Shown: positions 30,209 through 40,633 of the stretch, piece after piece | Layout: every line of letters starts with the position of its first letter | Numbering within the stretch: the stretch's first letter is position 1 | NCBI RefSeq assembly: GCF_017916325.1 | Contig: NC_090167.1 | Coordinates: 42,501-106,500 of the forward strand | Length of the DNA stretch: 64,000 bases | Source of the DNA: Leishmania martiniquensis | Taxonomy: Eukaryota > Euglenozoa > Kinetoplastea > Trypanosomatida > Trypanosomatidae | Direction of reading: 5' to 3' | The notes under the pieces: generated by a model | Databases searched by the model: none | What the model was told of the DNA's origin: nothing | The model's input: the letters and a program-made list of their open reading frames with translations, nothing else | Made by a program: the position numbers and the translations under genes

Positions 30209-31717
30209 TTAGGCGTCGCTTTTTTCATGCCTCTTCCTCTTGTGTCTCTTCTCGCTCTTATGCCTCTTCTCCCTCTTGTGCCTCTTCTCTTCGCGCTTGC
30301 GCTTGTGAGAGCCATCATCTTCGTCGTCAGCGTCGCCTGATTCGTCATCGCCCGAGTCATCACTGTCACCCGAGTCATTGCTGCCGTCCTCTTCGTCGTC
30401 TTCACCGTCATCGTCACTGGCGCTGTTGCCAGTGCGCACCACCTTCACCTTGGTGGAGAGGTAGCTAAGGAGCCCGTCTTTTTCCTCCCTCGCAATCCCC
30501 GAAAAGGTAAACCGCTCCTCACCCTTCGCTCCGGGGGTGAAGACGGTGAATTGAAAAGTGGCCTGGCCACTCTCCGACTCATCCAGCTCAACTCGCACAA
30601 CATCGCTGAAAGGGATGCGCGTAGCGGGGCGGTGCAGGTAGAGAAAGCCGCTGTTGACAATGTACAGGAACCCCTCTGCTCCGTGAAAGAGGCACCGCAT
30701 GGAAGACTGCGAGTGGCTGGTGAGCACCGATCTGTACTCCTTGTTGATGCCACCGTACGCTGGGACCTTGGCAATCGCTTTGAAGGTGCGGATAAGGATG
30801 TCACTGACACGGCCGCTCATCGTCGGCACCAGCGGCGGTTCCTCGCCCTCCTTCGCTGGAGAGAGGTGGAGCGTCCTGTTAATCTCCTCTTGCGTCGTGA
30901 GCTCGCAGCGCCACGAGTGCTCTGCATCTAGAACCAACCCGGCTGGGCAAGAGATGACAACATGATTGTACGTTGTTGTGCGAATCTTGAGCGGGCTCTT
31001 CAGTATGAGAACGACGTACTGCGGCACGCTGTCTGTGTCGACCTCCTCCGCGGCGGAGAAGTACACAGGGACGTCGCACAGAAAGAGATTCTGAATGTCA
31101 GAAAGAGGGAAGCTAAGGAGTCCGCCGGAGGTGCCTTTCTTCTTGTCCTCCAGCACCACGTTGTAGTTCGAGATGACAATCTTGTACTTGCCGGACGGGT
31201 ATGAGAGAAGAACGTCGTCGAAAATGGCCACCACCACCTCGTCCGTAGGCTTGGACTGCCCGCTGCCCATCGCGGCGAGAGCAAGCAGCTTACCTCCGTG
31301 GTCGTCACTGCCGTGCCGCTGGAGGAACTGCTCTTGGTATCGCATCATGCTGCTCTGAATGTCTTGTAGAATGGCCTTGCCCGCCGTCTCCGTCTCCTCG
31401 TAGCCAACGCACACGTTGGGCACGGCGAAGCGGATGGAGGTCAGCTCCACATCACCCGCCGCAGCCACCGCAGCTGGCCGCATTGTGAGGCTCACGTCAT
31501 TCTTGGTGGTGCCGGAGGCGCTCGCGATGGCCGAAACGGGAATGCTCAATATGGGCTGCGGCACGTAGTTGGGGTTGTCCTTTGACTTTCCTTTTGGCAA
31601 TGCGAGCAGCTCCAGCACGCACTCGTCTTTCCTCGCATCCGCGTCACTCTCTGTCTTCGCCACAGCCTTGGCCGCCGACAGCTTCAGCTGGCCCCAGTTC
31701 TCCACAGGAATCGCCAT
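30209..31717 (-). CDS. POB3: FACT complex subunit Pob3 / SSRP1-like
   Basis: 502 residues from the first ATG (31715-31717). The chain follows Pob3/SSRP1: an N-terminal region with ILSIPVSAIASASGTTKNDVSLTM (family: PVFEIPLSNVSxxTxGKNEVTLEF), IRFAVPNVC before a linker, the dimerisation/PH part with SGKYKIVISNYNVVLEDKKK, and a second PH domain with GFLYIVNSGFLYL and TRIPFSDVVRVELD near residues 350-380. The tail is acidic (about 432-470) then basic, with repeated KRHK units. No HMG box, as in yeast Pob3. FACT moves H2A-H2B during transcription and replication. Homology appears to continue upstream of this ATG through VRVEKGNRGLWIC, with no ATG available in the roughly 400 bp before it; see findings. 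Confidence 0.9.
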   Translation of the reverse strand: MAIPVENWGQLKLSAAKAVAKTESDADARKDECVLELLALPKGKSKDNPNYVPQPILSIPVSAIASASGTTKNDVSLTMRPAAVAAAGDVELTSIRFAVPNVCVGYEETETAGKAILQDIQSSMMRYQEQFLQRHGSDDHGGKLLALAAMGSGQSKPTDEVVVAIFDDVLLSYPSGKYKIVISNYNVVLEDKKKGTSGGLLSFPLSDIQNLFLCDVPVYFSAAEEVDTDSVPQYVVLILKSPLKIRTTTYNHVVISCPAGLVLDAEHSWRCELTTQEEINRTLHLSPAKEGEEPPLVPTMSGRVSDILIRTFKAIAKVPAYGGINKEYRSVLTSHSQSSMRCLFHGAEGFLYIVNSGFLYLHRPATRIPFSDVVRVELDESESGQATFQFTVFTPGAKGEERFTFSGIAREEKDGLLSYLSTKVKVVRTGNSASDDDGEDDEEDGSNDSGDSDDSGDDESGDADDEDDGSHKRKREEKRHKREKRHKSEKRHKRKRHEKSDA

Positions 31718-31825
31718 GGCCGGCTCACAGCGACTAGGATAGAATGGACAGATCCAAAGGCCGCGATTTCCCTTCTCTACGCGGACAGCGTCGTCCGTGG
31801 CTAAAGCGTGGCGAATGTGCGATAC

Positions 31826-31848
31826 CTGCAAAGCAGATAGAGGCACGC
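31826..31848 (-). promoter_or_regulatory. Candidate trans-splice acceptor for Pob3
   Basis: The coding strand reads a CT-rich run ending TTTGCAG with AG at 31827-31826. Splicing here gives a leader of about 108 nt to the first ATG, or about 27 nt to an in-frame ACG at 31798-31796. A stronger pyrimidine tract lies at the complement of about 32115-32160. Confidence 0.4.
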
Positions 31849-32703
31849 AAATTCAGAGCGTGCAGCTTAGCCCCCACCCGCGCGGCGACGGCTGAGCAAA
31901 AGGGGCTCAATAGGTGCGACGCCTTACCAACTGAAAAACAGATGCACAGCCTCCGTCCACTGTGACACTAACGAAGTTGGCAAGTGGCGGCGCGCAGTCT
32001 TCTATTGGAGCACCTCCCGTAAGCGTCCACGCACAGCTGCAGATGTCAACGCAGATTCACCACGAAGTGAAGCCAAGGGTGTGATCTGTGTTGGTTCTTC
32101 TATGCCTGCCCTTCTCAGAGAACGGGAGGGAGAGGAGGAGGGAGGGGAGAGGAGGATTGGTGTGTGTGTGTGTGAGGAAAATAGGTATGTCTGTCTGGCT
32201 ATGCTCTTCAGAAGTTGTGGTTCTGGGCGGCAGAGCAGCGATAGCATAAGAGGACGGAGAGCTGCACCAAATTGAGGAGTTCCCGTAGTCAAGTATCATG
32301 GCGGGGGTCAGCCAATCATGTTCGAGGCGGAAGGGTACGATAAAAACCACAAAGAGATGAGCAGCGCAAAGGCGCCGACACATCTAGGAAGCGTACGACA
32401 AAGAAACAGGAGACTGCGAGCATGCGAAACCGACGCACCGGAACGATGCGCTTCCATGATACGTCTCAGGGGGTACAAGAGGGTCTGCGTGCAGACACCC
32501 GAGTGCAGCACCCCTCTCCAACGCGCCACCTGTCAAGCAGGCACCACCTTTGGGTGCGCCGCTATAGAAGCTCACAGACTTGCAAGTAAGGTCTGTGCCT
32601 TCTCACGCGATATAACTTCATTTCAGTCCCCTCTTCAGGGGTATTTCACGACCGCCACTCCCCTCATTCATTCGTGCAAAAGGCCCCACTCCATTGGAGC
32701 GGT

Positions 32704-33237
32704 GGCCTCGAACACGTCAGCTCGTGGCTCCCCGGGGGGCTCTCGCGCCTCACTCCATGCGATGGCGCCAAGCAGCCCCTGCCGCCCTCCCCTGCCTATG
32801 CCGAGCCACCTCTGGTGGTGGCGGCGGCGTGGGGAGGTGGGCGCAATATATCTGGCGGCGGTTGCCGGTGGCCAAGGCCTGGGCGGAGAGGTGTCGCAGG
32901 GACCGGCGACAGCGAACGCGCTTGTGCCGTCCATGTGATGTGCAAAGTGTCTCGGTGAGTCGACCGCATCGCACACGGCCCTCGCTCTGCCCACTGGTGG
33001 CAGGGAGCCCGAGGAAGCCATCGCCGAGGTAATGGCACGACGTGGCGGCCGGCACTGATGCGGCCGGGGCGGCCTGCGAGGCGGGGCCCCTGCCGCCATG
33101 ACGGGGGCGCCGCAGTGCCGTCCTGCCTGTCTGCGATTGTCTCGCACCCACGCGGGGTGGGCCTGTGAGAGGGCGGAGTCGAAGTCGCCTTCGCTGTGTG
33201 CGTCCTAATAGGAAAAATGAATGGAAAACGACGAAAA
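32704..33237 (+). repeat. Dispersed SIDER-like retroposon, copy 3
   Basis: A 534-bp copy, identical over its full length to the inverse of 45155-45688, including the 3' tail that is variable in copies 1 and 2. It ends in an A-rich stretch (GGAAAAATGAATGGAAAACG then ACGAAAA). Plus orientation, so antisense to the host gene. It lies about 440 bp downstream of the stop of the GRAM-domain gene, in its presumed 3' UTR. Confidence 0.75.
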
Positions 33238-33673
33238 TACGCTCAAAAAGGCAAAAAAGAGATGAGGATCGGCAGGGCCCACACACGGCGACGTCCGCCT
33301 GCCAATGCCCGCACGACAGCAGCAGCAGCACATCAGGAGGGGCTATAGAAGTAAAGCAAAGCAGCACAGCGCCATAACCAAAACGCCAAAGGTCTCAGTA
33401 GAGCGGGGCGTGTAAAGGGAAGGGAAACGTAGACGGCAGGCCTGAAAGAAGGGGTTCAGCCTGTGCACCGCGACGGGAGAAAGAGTGCAGAAAACGGGGC
33501 GCCCGGAAAAAAAGAAGCAGCGCGCGCTTGTCCATCGTACGTCTCAGGAGGCATCCCAAGATGTGAAAGAAGTGTACCCTCCCCCCGTGTATCATCAGGC
33601 GCATATGCGCGAGGTGCGCAAGCGAGCGTACACATGCACGTAGTTACACGATGCGCATCCGTAGATGCGCCCG

Positions 33674-36600
33674 CTAATGCATCATGTGGAAAGCGATCAG
33701 TATTCCCAAAAATAGAATCAGTACCACCACAGCAGCGGTTGTCTGGCGGGTGGAGATGACGCTCGTCTGCAAGAGCGGTGGAGGCTGCAGAATGAGGTAA
33801 AGGAGAGAGCGCGATACATCGCTCGTTGTTCCTGGAGCAAAGCCCATCACCTGAGCGGTGGCGAGCTGCACGGCGGGGTCCTGTGTGCCCCAGCTCTGCA
33901 GGGCTGAAATGTGCACCTCCTTGTCGCTGCGGATCTGAACGCGCGTCGAAAAGAGTGCCCGCAGGAAGACACCAAAGCGCTGAAGAAGCCCTGGGGTCAG
34001 ATAGCGCACATAGATGTCGTCTATCATTGACAGGAGTCTAAAGAGTCGGCAACGCACTTCGGCGGTATCCGCCTCGACACCACGCTCCTCCTCATTCATG
34101 CAGTACGAGCGCGCGGTGCGGGGGATGCGGTCCGTAAGCTTAGCGTCGAATGCGAGGCGAAAGACGCTCAAGTCAGCCATCCAACGAAGCTTCAGTTCCT
34201 TCCATAATTCTAAGCCCTTCGAGGTCTCTGCGTGCCGCGGGGCCTCGGCATGTGTTTGCGTTGCTGAGCTCTGTGAAAGTGGCGGAGCCGCAGCGGCGGC
34301 AAGGTTTGGCGGCGGCCTCTTTTTTGCAGAGGCATCGTTGTTGCATGTTGGTGGTGCTGGCAACAAAGAAGCGAATGCCGTCGGCGTGGAAGGTAGTGCG
34401 CTGATGTGCTTGCAGCCAGCCTCCGAGCTGAGCTCCTCCTTATTGCATTCGTCGACGTCGCTCGCAGCCTCTGTGATGTGCATGGCCCCCTCCGCGCGCG
34501 AGGTGCCGAAAGCATTGCCTGTGGCGTCGGCGGCCTCCGTGGCGCCATCTTGCAGGTGAGAAACCCCTCCGAAGCAGAGGAGACCGCGAAACAGCGGCAA
34601 ATTTACCCAGTGATACTCTGCTGGTTGGGCCCGTAGGCCTACCACACTGTTGTGGCTCCTGCCATACGTGACCAGACTCCTCCGAATATCCGCCTGCTCT
34701 TCAGGTGTAAAGAAGGACAGTACGTGTTCACGCCAAGCTGCCTCGTGTGTGTGCCAAAAGCTCAGCTCCGCTAAGGAGTTGCGGAGGTAAAGGGTAGAGT
34801 TGTCGATGGCAAGGTTGTCGTGCAGCGTGTCCATGACGGGTCGCAGCACCTTCTCCTCCAGTACTCGCCACAGACCTGTGACGTTGTCAGGGCTTCCCTG
34901 GTTGCGCCCGCGCAGGAGCTGGACCTCGCTTTGCCGATAGCTCACCATCGCCTCGGACACCTGCAAGGCCGTTTTTCGACGACGAGCTTGATTCGCCTCG
35001 AGCGGCTCATTATGCACGAGACTGCCCACAAAACGGCGCAGCATCGCCAACCGCGCCACCTCCTCGCCCGCGAACGCCTTGACCGCGTAGTACTTGCTGC
35101 CGCGGGTAGCAGCGTGAAGTGCCTGTGGAGGCTGCATCCAGTGCGAAGCTCGCTCCTCTCCCGACTCGAGCTTACGGTAGCGGTCCATGAGGAACCCGTT
35201 GCTGAAAGCGGCAAACAGGCGCTCTGTCAAGTCGACCGTCTCCAGCAGCTCTTGAGTAAGCTGCTGGCAACTATGGCGGTCATCGTACTCGGCAGCTGAC
35301 ACCCACTCCGTCAGCTGGAAGCGCCCACCCATCTCCTCCGTGTACGCCATGTATACCGCTTCTCCGGCGGGGCCGTAGCGCCCATCAGCCGGAGTGGCGG
35401 AGGGCGTTGACGGTGCCAATGGCAGTACGGAGATGAAGCCAGCCGCGTGACGCCCCGCTGACTGCAACCGGCGAATCCAGCGCAGCACATCCGACTTCAG
35501 TCTTGACAGAAATTTCGTCTTGCGCCGAGCAGCCCTCCGCTTTCGGGTCTTCCTAGACTCCAGGCCGCTGTCGCTGCGTTGGCCTGCGGCGTTTTTTGGC
35601 GCGCCGCGGTTCTCTGCGCGTGCCTCATAGGTCTCTCCGCGCGGTGAGAAGAGTCGCACCCCGTCGGTCGTCTTCTTTGGTGTGCCAAACACGGACGACA
35701 TGGCGGGCGGTGGCGGAGATGGAGTGCCGCTCTGCTGCTCTCGCGCGACGCGCTGGGCACGGTGGCCACGCAACGTGGTCATCTGCGCCTGCAGAGCAAC
35801 GTAACGCTCCATCAGCTCCACCGCCGCCTTCTCGAGCTGACGCGTATAAATGCGGCGCTCCTCTACCATGTCCTTCTTTCTCCGGTTGTACTGCCACATA
35901 CTCTCGTGACTGTCATATGCCTCCAGCCTTGCGTTGACGTCCGAAAGCGCATCGATGTCGCGCAGCAGTGTCTCGGCTGTGTGGAAGGGCTTCGGGGGGT
36001 GCAGGCCGCTAAAGCGAGCGTGCTGTCGAGTGAGTATAGCGAGCATGGCCACGACCAGCAGAGCCGCACTATACCCGTACACCTTGAGATATAGGTGCGA
36101 CCCCTTGCGCGACGTGGCCTTAGAAGCGCTTGGTTGCGGGAGGCCGACCAGCATGCTAGCAGCCTTGGGCCGCGATACGTTTGATGGCGGGGCACGTCGA
36201 CTTGCAGTGGGCATCCCGGGCGCTGCCCGTCGCGGCTCCGAGTCAGATTGGCGGTTGACCGTCGAGCGGATGTAATTGAGGCTTTCGTCCTTTGGCGCCT
36301 CCGAGGTTGGGGTGCTCACTTCATCCTTCTCGTCAGCCTTTTCGGTCTGCTGCTTTGCCGTAGCCGAGGAGCCCTTCTCTGACTCCTCCCGCACTTCCTC
36401 TTTCTTGGCCTTTTCCGAGGCCCGGTACTGCTCCATGAGATGCCTTATCTGCTCCTCCGCGCCAAGGAGGTCGTAAAAGTCATAGAAGAAGTACTTGCGG
36501 GAGGACAGCAAGCGCTTCTTCTGCCCAGAGGAGCTGTTCGACTGCATCCGGACAGCCTCGTTGCGCTGCAGCGTCACCACGAGCACGCTGGTCGGCACTC

Positions 36601-36748
36601 CCTTCACCTGCTGCGTCTCGAGGCGGATTCGCTTCAGATTTTTCCAGCCCAGATCGATTCGAAAGAGAGAGCAGGTGAAGTAAAACTCCTTCTCCGTCGC
36701 GACAAGGTTGCCGCGGCAGCTTTGGCATTGGCAGGAGAAGGTGGACAT
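33674..36748 (-). CDS. GRAM-domain protein with two membrane segments
   Basis: 1024 residues from ATG 36746-36748. Residues about 1-110 resemble a GRAM domain: GNLVATEKEFYFTCSLFRID, LGWKNLKRIRLE and RKYFFYDFYDLLGAEEQIRHL correspond to the L(Y/F)xTxxxxxFxSxxFGW, I-x-I-xx-I and F-x-F-x-RD-x-A parts of that lipid-binding fold. A charged linker leads to a hydrophobic helix at about 220-240 (YSAALLVVAMLAIL). A long soluble region with coiled coil (about 260-320) follows, and a second helix sits at the C-terminus (AAVVVLILFLGILIAF). GRAM proteins with membrane anchors act at ER contact sites or autophagic membranes; the exact role here is unknown and no VASt/START domain is certain. The N-terminus has a CxCxxC cluster. 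An out-of-frame ATG lies just upstream of the start. Confidence 0.75.
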   Translation of the reverse strand: MSTFSCQCQSCRGNLVATEKEFYFTCSLFRIDLGWKNLKRIRLETQQVKGVPTSVLVVTLQRNEAVRMQSNSSSGQKKRLLSSRKYFFYDFYDLLGAEEQIRHLMEQYRASEKAKKEEVREESEKGSSATAKQQTEKADEKDEVSTPTSEAPKDESLNYIRSTVNRQSDSEPRRAAPGMPTASRRAPPSNVSRPKAASMLVGLPQPSASKATSRKGSHLYLKVYGYSAALLVVAMLAILTRQHARFSGLHPPKPFHTAETLLRDIDALSDVNARLEAYDSHESMWQYNRRKKDMVEERRIYTRQLEKAAVELMERYVALQAQMTTLRGHRAQRVAREQQSGTPSPPPPAMSSVFGTPKKTTDGVRLFSPRGETYEARAENRGAPKNAAGQRSDSGLESRKTRKRRAARRKTKFLSRLKSDVLRWIRRLQSAGRHAAGFISVLPLAPSTPSATPADGRYGPAGEAVYMAYTEEMGGRFQLTEWVSAAEYDDRHSCQQLTQELLETVDLTERLFAAFSNGFLMDRYRKLESGEERASHWMQPPQALHAATRGSKYYAVKAFAGEEVARLAMLRRFVGSLVHNEPLEANQARRRKTALQVSEAMVSYRQSEVQLLRGRNQGSPDNVTGLWRVLEEKVLRPVMDTLHDNLAIDNSTLYLRNSLAELSFWHTHEAAWREHVLSFFTPEEQADIRRSLVTYGRSHNSVVGLRAQPAEYHWVNLPLFRGLLCFGGVSHLQDGATEAADATGNAFGTSRAEGAMHITEAASDVDECNKEELSSEAGCKHISALPSTPTAFASLLPAPPTCNNDASAKKRPPPNLAAAAAPPLSQSSATQTHAEAPRHAETSKGLELWKELKLRWMADLSVFRLAFDAKLTDRIPRTARSYCMNEEERGVEADTAEVRCRLFRLLSMIDDIYVRYLTPGLLQRFGVFLRALFSTRVQIRSDKEVHISALQSWGTQDPAVQLATAQVMGFAPGTTSDVSRSLLYLILQPPPLLQTSVISTRQTTAAVVVLILFLGILIAFHMMH

Positions 36749-39163
36749 GGTGGACGCGAACGCTCTTGCGCAGGCGCATCACCCAATCCTGGTCTCCCTA
36801 ACACGCGGCGTATGTGTGTATACAGGCCGAGGAGAAGAGTGTAGGGGGGATTTGGGGGGCGGCAGCCAACCTACTGTGGATCTTGAAGCGCCAATCAAGC
36901 GCACTGGCTGCTGTTTTGCTGCGGCCAGAAGTACCACCGTGAAAGAGACCCGCAAGGCGAAACCACGGAGAAAGTGAAGGAGACGTGAGGGACGGCAGCC
37001 CTTCAGCTGCGGAACCACCGCCCGAATCGACGCGCACAAGTCAACGTGTGGTAAAAGGGAAAAAAGATAACGACAGGAGGAAAATACGAGAAGTTGAGGA
37101 TGGGAAGTGCGCAGGGGGGTGGTAACTTTCCAGACGGGTCGGCAGGTCAGCGTGAAGGTGGTGGGTACCCGGAACGTGGCGCAGAAGATTTTTGTAGTGC
37201 GATGAGAGTCACTATAGCACCCCGCCCCTCACGAAAACAGATCGAAGGTGACGTCTCTCCTCTGCTTCGTCGGCGTGCGGGCGTGCCCTCTTACTTCGGC
37301 ATGACCAGCACAGAGAACGTGACGAGAGGGCATCGGCCCCTCTCGAAGAAGGGGGAAAACCAGAGAAGCCACGTATGGATATGGAAGAGAGTGCGACCAC
37401 CAGCCACAAGAGCTGTCTTCTGTAAACCTCCTCTGACAACCGCAGAGGTCGCCCAAGAAATCGGTTGCGTCTGCTGTGGCTTCGCTTAAAACGACAGTTC
37501 TTTTTCGTTGCAGCTTCTGAGTAATATCATTCCTGTTCGGAGATGGCGTACGGACATGAGGTGCTGTCGTTTGAGGAGAGGGGGGAAAATCTAAAGAGGA
37601 CGAGCACTGAAGAAAGCGTCGACCAGACAGAGAGACAGAGAGACCGAGAGAGGGAAGCCATGAGTCTAGCACGGAAGGGGAACCGGGAAGTATTAGTGAG
37701 CGCCGCGCAAGCGCACCACCACCTTCTCCTTTCCCTCTTGCTCGCCGTCTGAGGCACCTTTTCGCCGCCAAAACAGCTGTGCCGCTGCCAGCCTCCTCTT
37801 CCATCCCCCTCGCTCTCTCTGCTGCGGTTCACATCCTCCTCCCTCAAGACGATTTCCTGCACGAACGCTCTTTTCGGTGCCGCCTTTTCCAGCTTATCCG
37901 CCCTCCGCGATCATGCGAAGAAAATGTGCGCAGACGCAGTCGTACAGACATGCACGTCAAGAGAGCTGTGTGGATGCGCGCACACGCAAAAACGCACGCA
38001 CACATGTAGACGCAAATTTATGAGCACAGGACTGGGGTGGGACGCAGACGGCGGAGAGATAAATACATGAAAGCCTCGTTTCTCGGGTTCCCTCTTCGCG
38101 CTGTGTTATTTCCTCCGCAGGCAGTGCCCCCTGCCGCATTACCGTCTTCTATGTTGTCCTCTCCTTTCGCTACAGCATCGAGATCGACTCTGCGCGCTAC
38201 AGAACTGGAAGGACAAGCTGAGGTTTACTTTGTGCACTCGACACCCTCATGCATACGTCCTCTCCACGCGCAGAGAAGGCGCCGCAACGCCAGCGGCACC
38301 CACGGCTGCCGCCTCTGTGCTGCTGTCGCCTTCCTCCTCCGTGTTTCTCGCGTGCGTGTGGCACTGGCACCGGCCCCACAGCTCGATGCCCACGAGGAAA
38401 GAAAAGAGGAAAACGCACCAGCACAACTCCTCGGTCGGTCGGCCGGTCGAGAGAGAGGGAGGGAGGCACGGGCGGTTGCGCGTTGGCGAGCGAGAGCAAG
38501 AGAGACGTGGAGGGGAGGCACGGGGGGGAGGGGGAACACCAAGGGCTGGTGGGGACCGACAGTGGCTCCCACACACATCCCCACAACGGCAACTCAACGA
38601 GAAACAGAAGAAGAAAGAGGAAAAAGGGGTGGGGCGGAGAAAAAGCATATCAAGACGGAAGGGGAGAAACAAAGAAACATGAAGAGTAACGCAAACACTC
38701 GGCGTAGGCGCACCAGCGACCCACACACACGCGCACGCAGAATCAGGCGCGTGAAAGAGAAGCCGCTTTCAGGAACGAAAGCTTATCGTCGCAGATCTCA
38801 TCACTTTCTTTCTCGAGACACCCCTCAAGTCTCTCTTCTCGGCTCCCTAGAGGGTATGCGTGGGGACGTCACCAAACGCGCTGATGCGCCCATGGCGAAG
38901 TGTGTTGCAGACGAATACACACAAGAGAGAAAGATCAAGCAGAGACAGTTGCGAAGACGACGCGCAGAGCATCGCACCACCCTGCACCATGGCTTTGAAG
39001 CCGTCCCGCCAGCGCTTCTCTCTATCTGCTTATGTTCTTTTTTTTCGCTCTTTCGAGCACTTTGTCCGCCGTTGCGTCGACACGCCGCACAAGGGGGGAT
39101 ATGTTGACCGGTGGCATAGGCTCTTGCTTGTGATGCTGCCATTCCGGTCGGAGACGGCTCGAC
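36749..39163. other. Long spacer, mostly 3' UTR of LC8
   Basis: About 2.4 kb with no supportable gene. It contains strongly strand-biased sequence: 38440-38660 is purine-rich on plus, hence pyrimidine-rich on the coding strand. Frames up to 356 codons on plus (38037-39107) are products of this low complexity. It is very long compared with the 276-bp LC8 coding region. Confidence 0.5.
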
Positions 39164-39439
39164 TTATCCGCACTTGAAGAGCAGCACCGCAACCTGGCCG
39201 AGGTAGAAATACAGGAAGCAATGGGTGTCATGTGTCACGAAGCTTCCGAAGTTGCGGCCCACAATGCAATGCCATGTAGGCTGGTACTTCTTGTCGAACT
39301 CCTTCTTGATGTAGGCGGCAATATCCTTCTCAATGTTGAACTTCTCCATCGCCTGAAGCGTCACTTCTATCGCGTCCGACTGCATGTCCTCCGGCATGTC
39401 GGCATTCTTCACCGTGGCCTTGTGATCGTTGTTGTACAT
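39164..39439 (-). CDS. Dynein light chain LC8 (DYNLL family)
   Basis: 91 residues, a full-length and highly conserved LC8. The segments [46 protein letters not shown] and [13 protein letters not shown] agree almost residue for residue with animal LC8. LC8 forms a dimer that binds short linear motifs and serves both cytoplasmic and flagellar dynein, including intraflagellar transport, and many other hub complexes. The start is ATG 39437-39439, 17 bases after a clear polypyrimidine-AG. Length and all core residues are normal. Confidence 0.97.
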   Translation of the reverse strand: MYNNDHKATVKNADMPEDMQSDAIEVTLQAMEKFNIEKDIAAYIKKEFDKKYQPTWHCIVGRNFGSFVTHDTHCFLYFYLGQVAVLLFKCG

Positions 39440-40633
39440 GGTTGCGGCGTGTGTACTGAGAGAGTGATGCGAAGAAGCAAGAGTACAGAGGAAGGGAAGG
39501 GATATGTCGGCGGAAATCTGAGAAAGAATCAGCTTTGCTGATCGGGAGAACTTCGAGTAACACAGATGGCAGAAACGCAGGAACAGAGAAGATCACAGAC
39601 TATACAGCAACTCAATGAGGGACTCTTGATGGGCCTTTTTTCTGCGTTGGGGAAAGGAGGAGAAGGGGGGAAGGTGAATAGGCGTATGGATTTGCGTGGA
39701 GAGAGTGCTTGTGAGCAACGTGGCTGGACAGAGAGTGTGTATGGGTGAATAGTAAACGGCGCATTGTCGGGCAGGCCGGGGGAAGGTTGTGAATGCAGCC
39801 AACAGAAACGCAGAAAAGACCCCCGCGCAGTGGGAAGCGGGAGAGGCAGAAGGAGCGCACGTGAGCGCGGAGAAGCAGAAGATGAAACGTTCAAACGTCA
39901 AGCACGCTGCCGGCGCCAAGAAAATCGTAGCTGTGAAGCGGCGTCCATCAAACTGCCGCTGCTCGGGAATCAAAAACGCCGCCTGCGCTCATGGGCGAAA
40001 AGAGAATACGCGCATACCTTTCCATAATGCCGCTGCGCACGCGGCACCGACTTGGCGATGCGTCTGTGTGCGCTATGCGTCCCTTTGCCGAGGTGTCGCC
40101 CGTATCTGCGTGTTCTTCGCGTTGCAGCTGCATGTGCAGTCCAAGCACCACACGCATGGTGTTACACGGAAATGGGTGGGCGTGGAGTGGGAGAAAAAGG
40201 GTTGGGGCGTCGCTGGTGTTTGACGAGAGAAACACTCGGCGAGAAGCGCACCAACGGGCAGCAAAACACACACACACACATCGCCGAGAGAGAGAGACAG
40301 AGAGACTGACTGATTATCTCTGTTTCCCTCGTTTCTTTAGCGCACACAGCCCCTCTCCTCGCTCGTCTCTCCCTGCCCTTGCACGAGCGGCCTACAGTAC
40401 TCCCCCCCTCCTCACCCCTCACCCCTCTCTCCCTTCTCGACCACCCGCCCACCGATTCTTCCCTCACAGTAGGTCAGTCTATGGCACCCGCGTGTGTATG
40501 TGTACAGAAATGTGCATGTGTGCGTAGGCAAACGAGCACAAGAGAAAGAGAAGGCCGTGTCGCCGTCGTGGATGCGCATGTGTCCCTCCACGTCTCCCTC
40601 CCTCCCTTGGCTCAAGAAGCGACATGCGCTTAC
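39440..40633. other. Spacer: LC8 leader and 3' UTR of LRR gene
   Basis: About 1.2 kb. A CA run lies at 40267-40280 and adjoining GA-rich sequence at 40288-40306. No gene is supportable. Confidence 0.5.
39456..39500 (-). promoter_or_regulatory. Candidate trans-splice acceptor for LC8
   Basis: On the coding strand a run of C and T about 40 nt long ends in CTCTCTCAG, with AG at 39457-39456. The leader to the ATG is 16 nt. Confidence 0.6.

Larger units (their letters stand above)
31718..33673. other. Spacer: Pob3 leader and GRAM-gene 3' UTR
   Basis: About 1.96 kb. It holds the Pob3 splice signal, a TG run at 32160-32174, a strong coding-strand pyrimidine tract at about 32115-32160, and repeat copy 3 at 32704-33237. 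No additional gene is supportable. Confidence 0.55.

Noticed and set aside
37229..37804. 191-codon minus-strand frame in the LC8 3' region
   Set aside because: No domain, several alternative frames overlap it, and amino-acid composition looks random.
38037..39107. 356-codon plus-strand open frame
   Set aside because: It is Arg/Lys/Glu-rich low complexity in a purine-biased UTR, opposite to all genes, with no recognisable domain.
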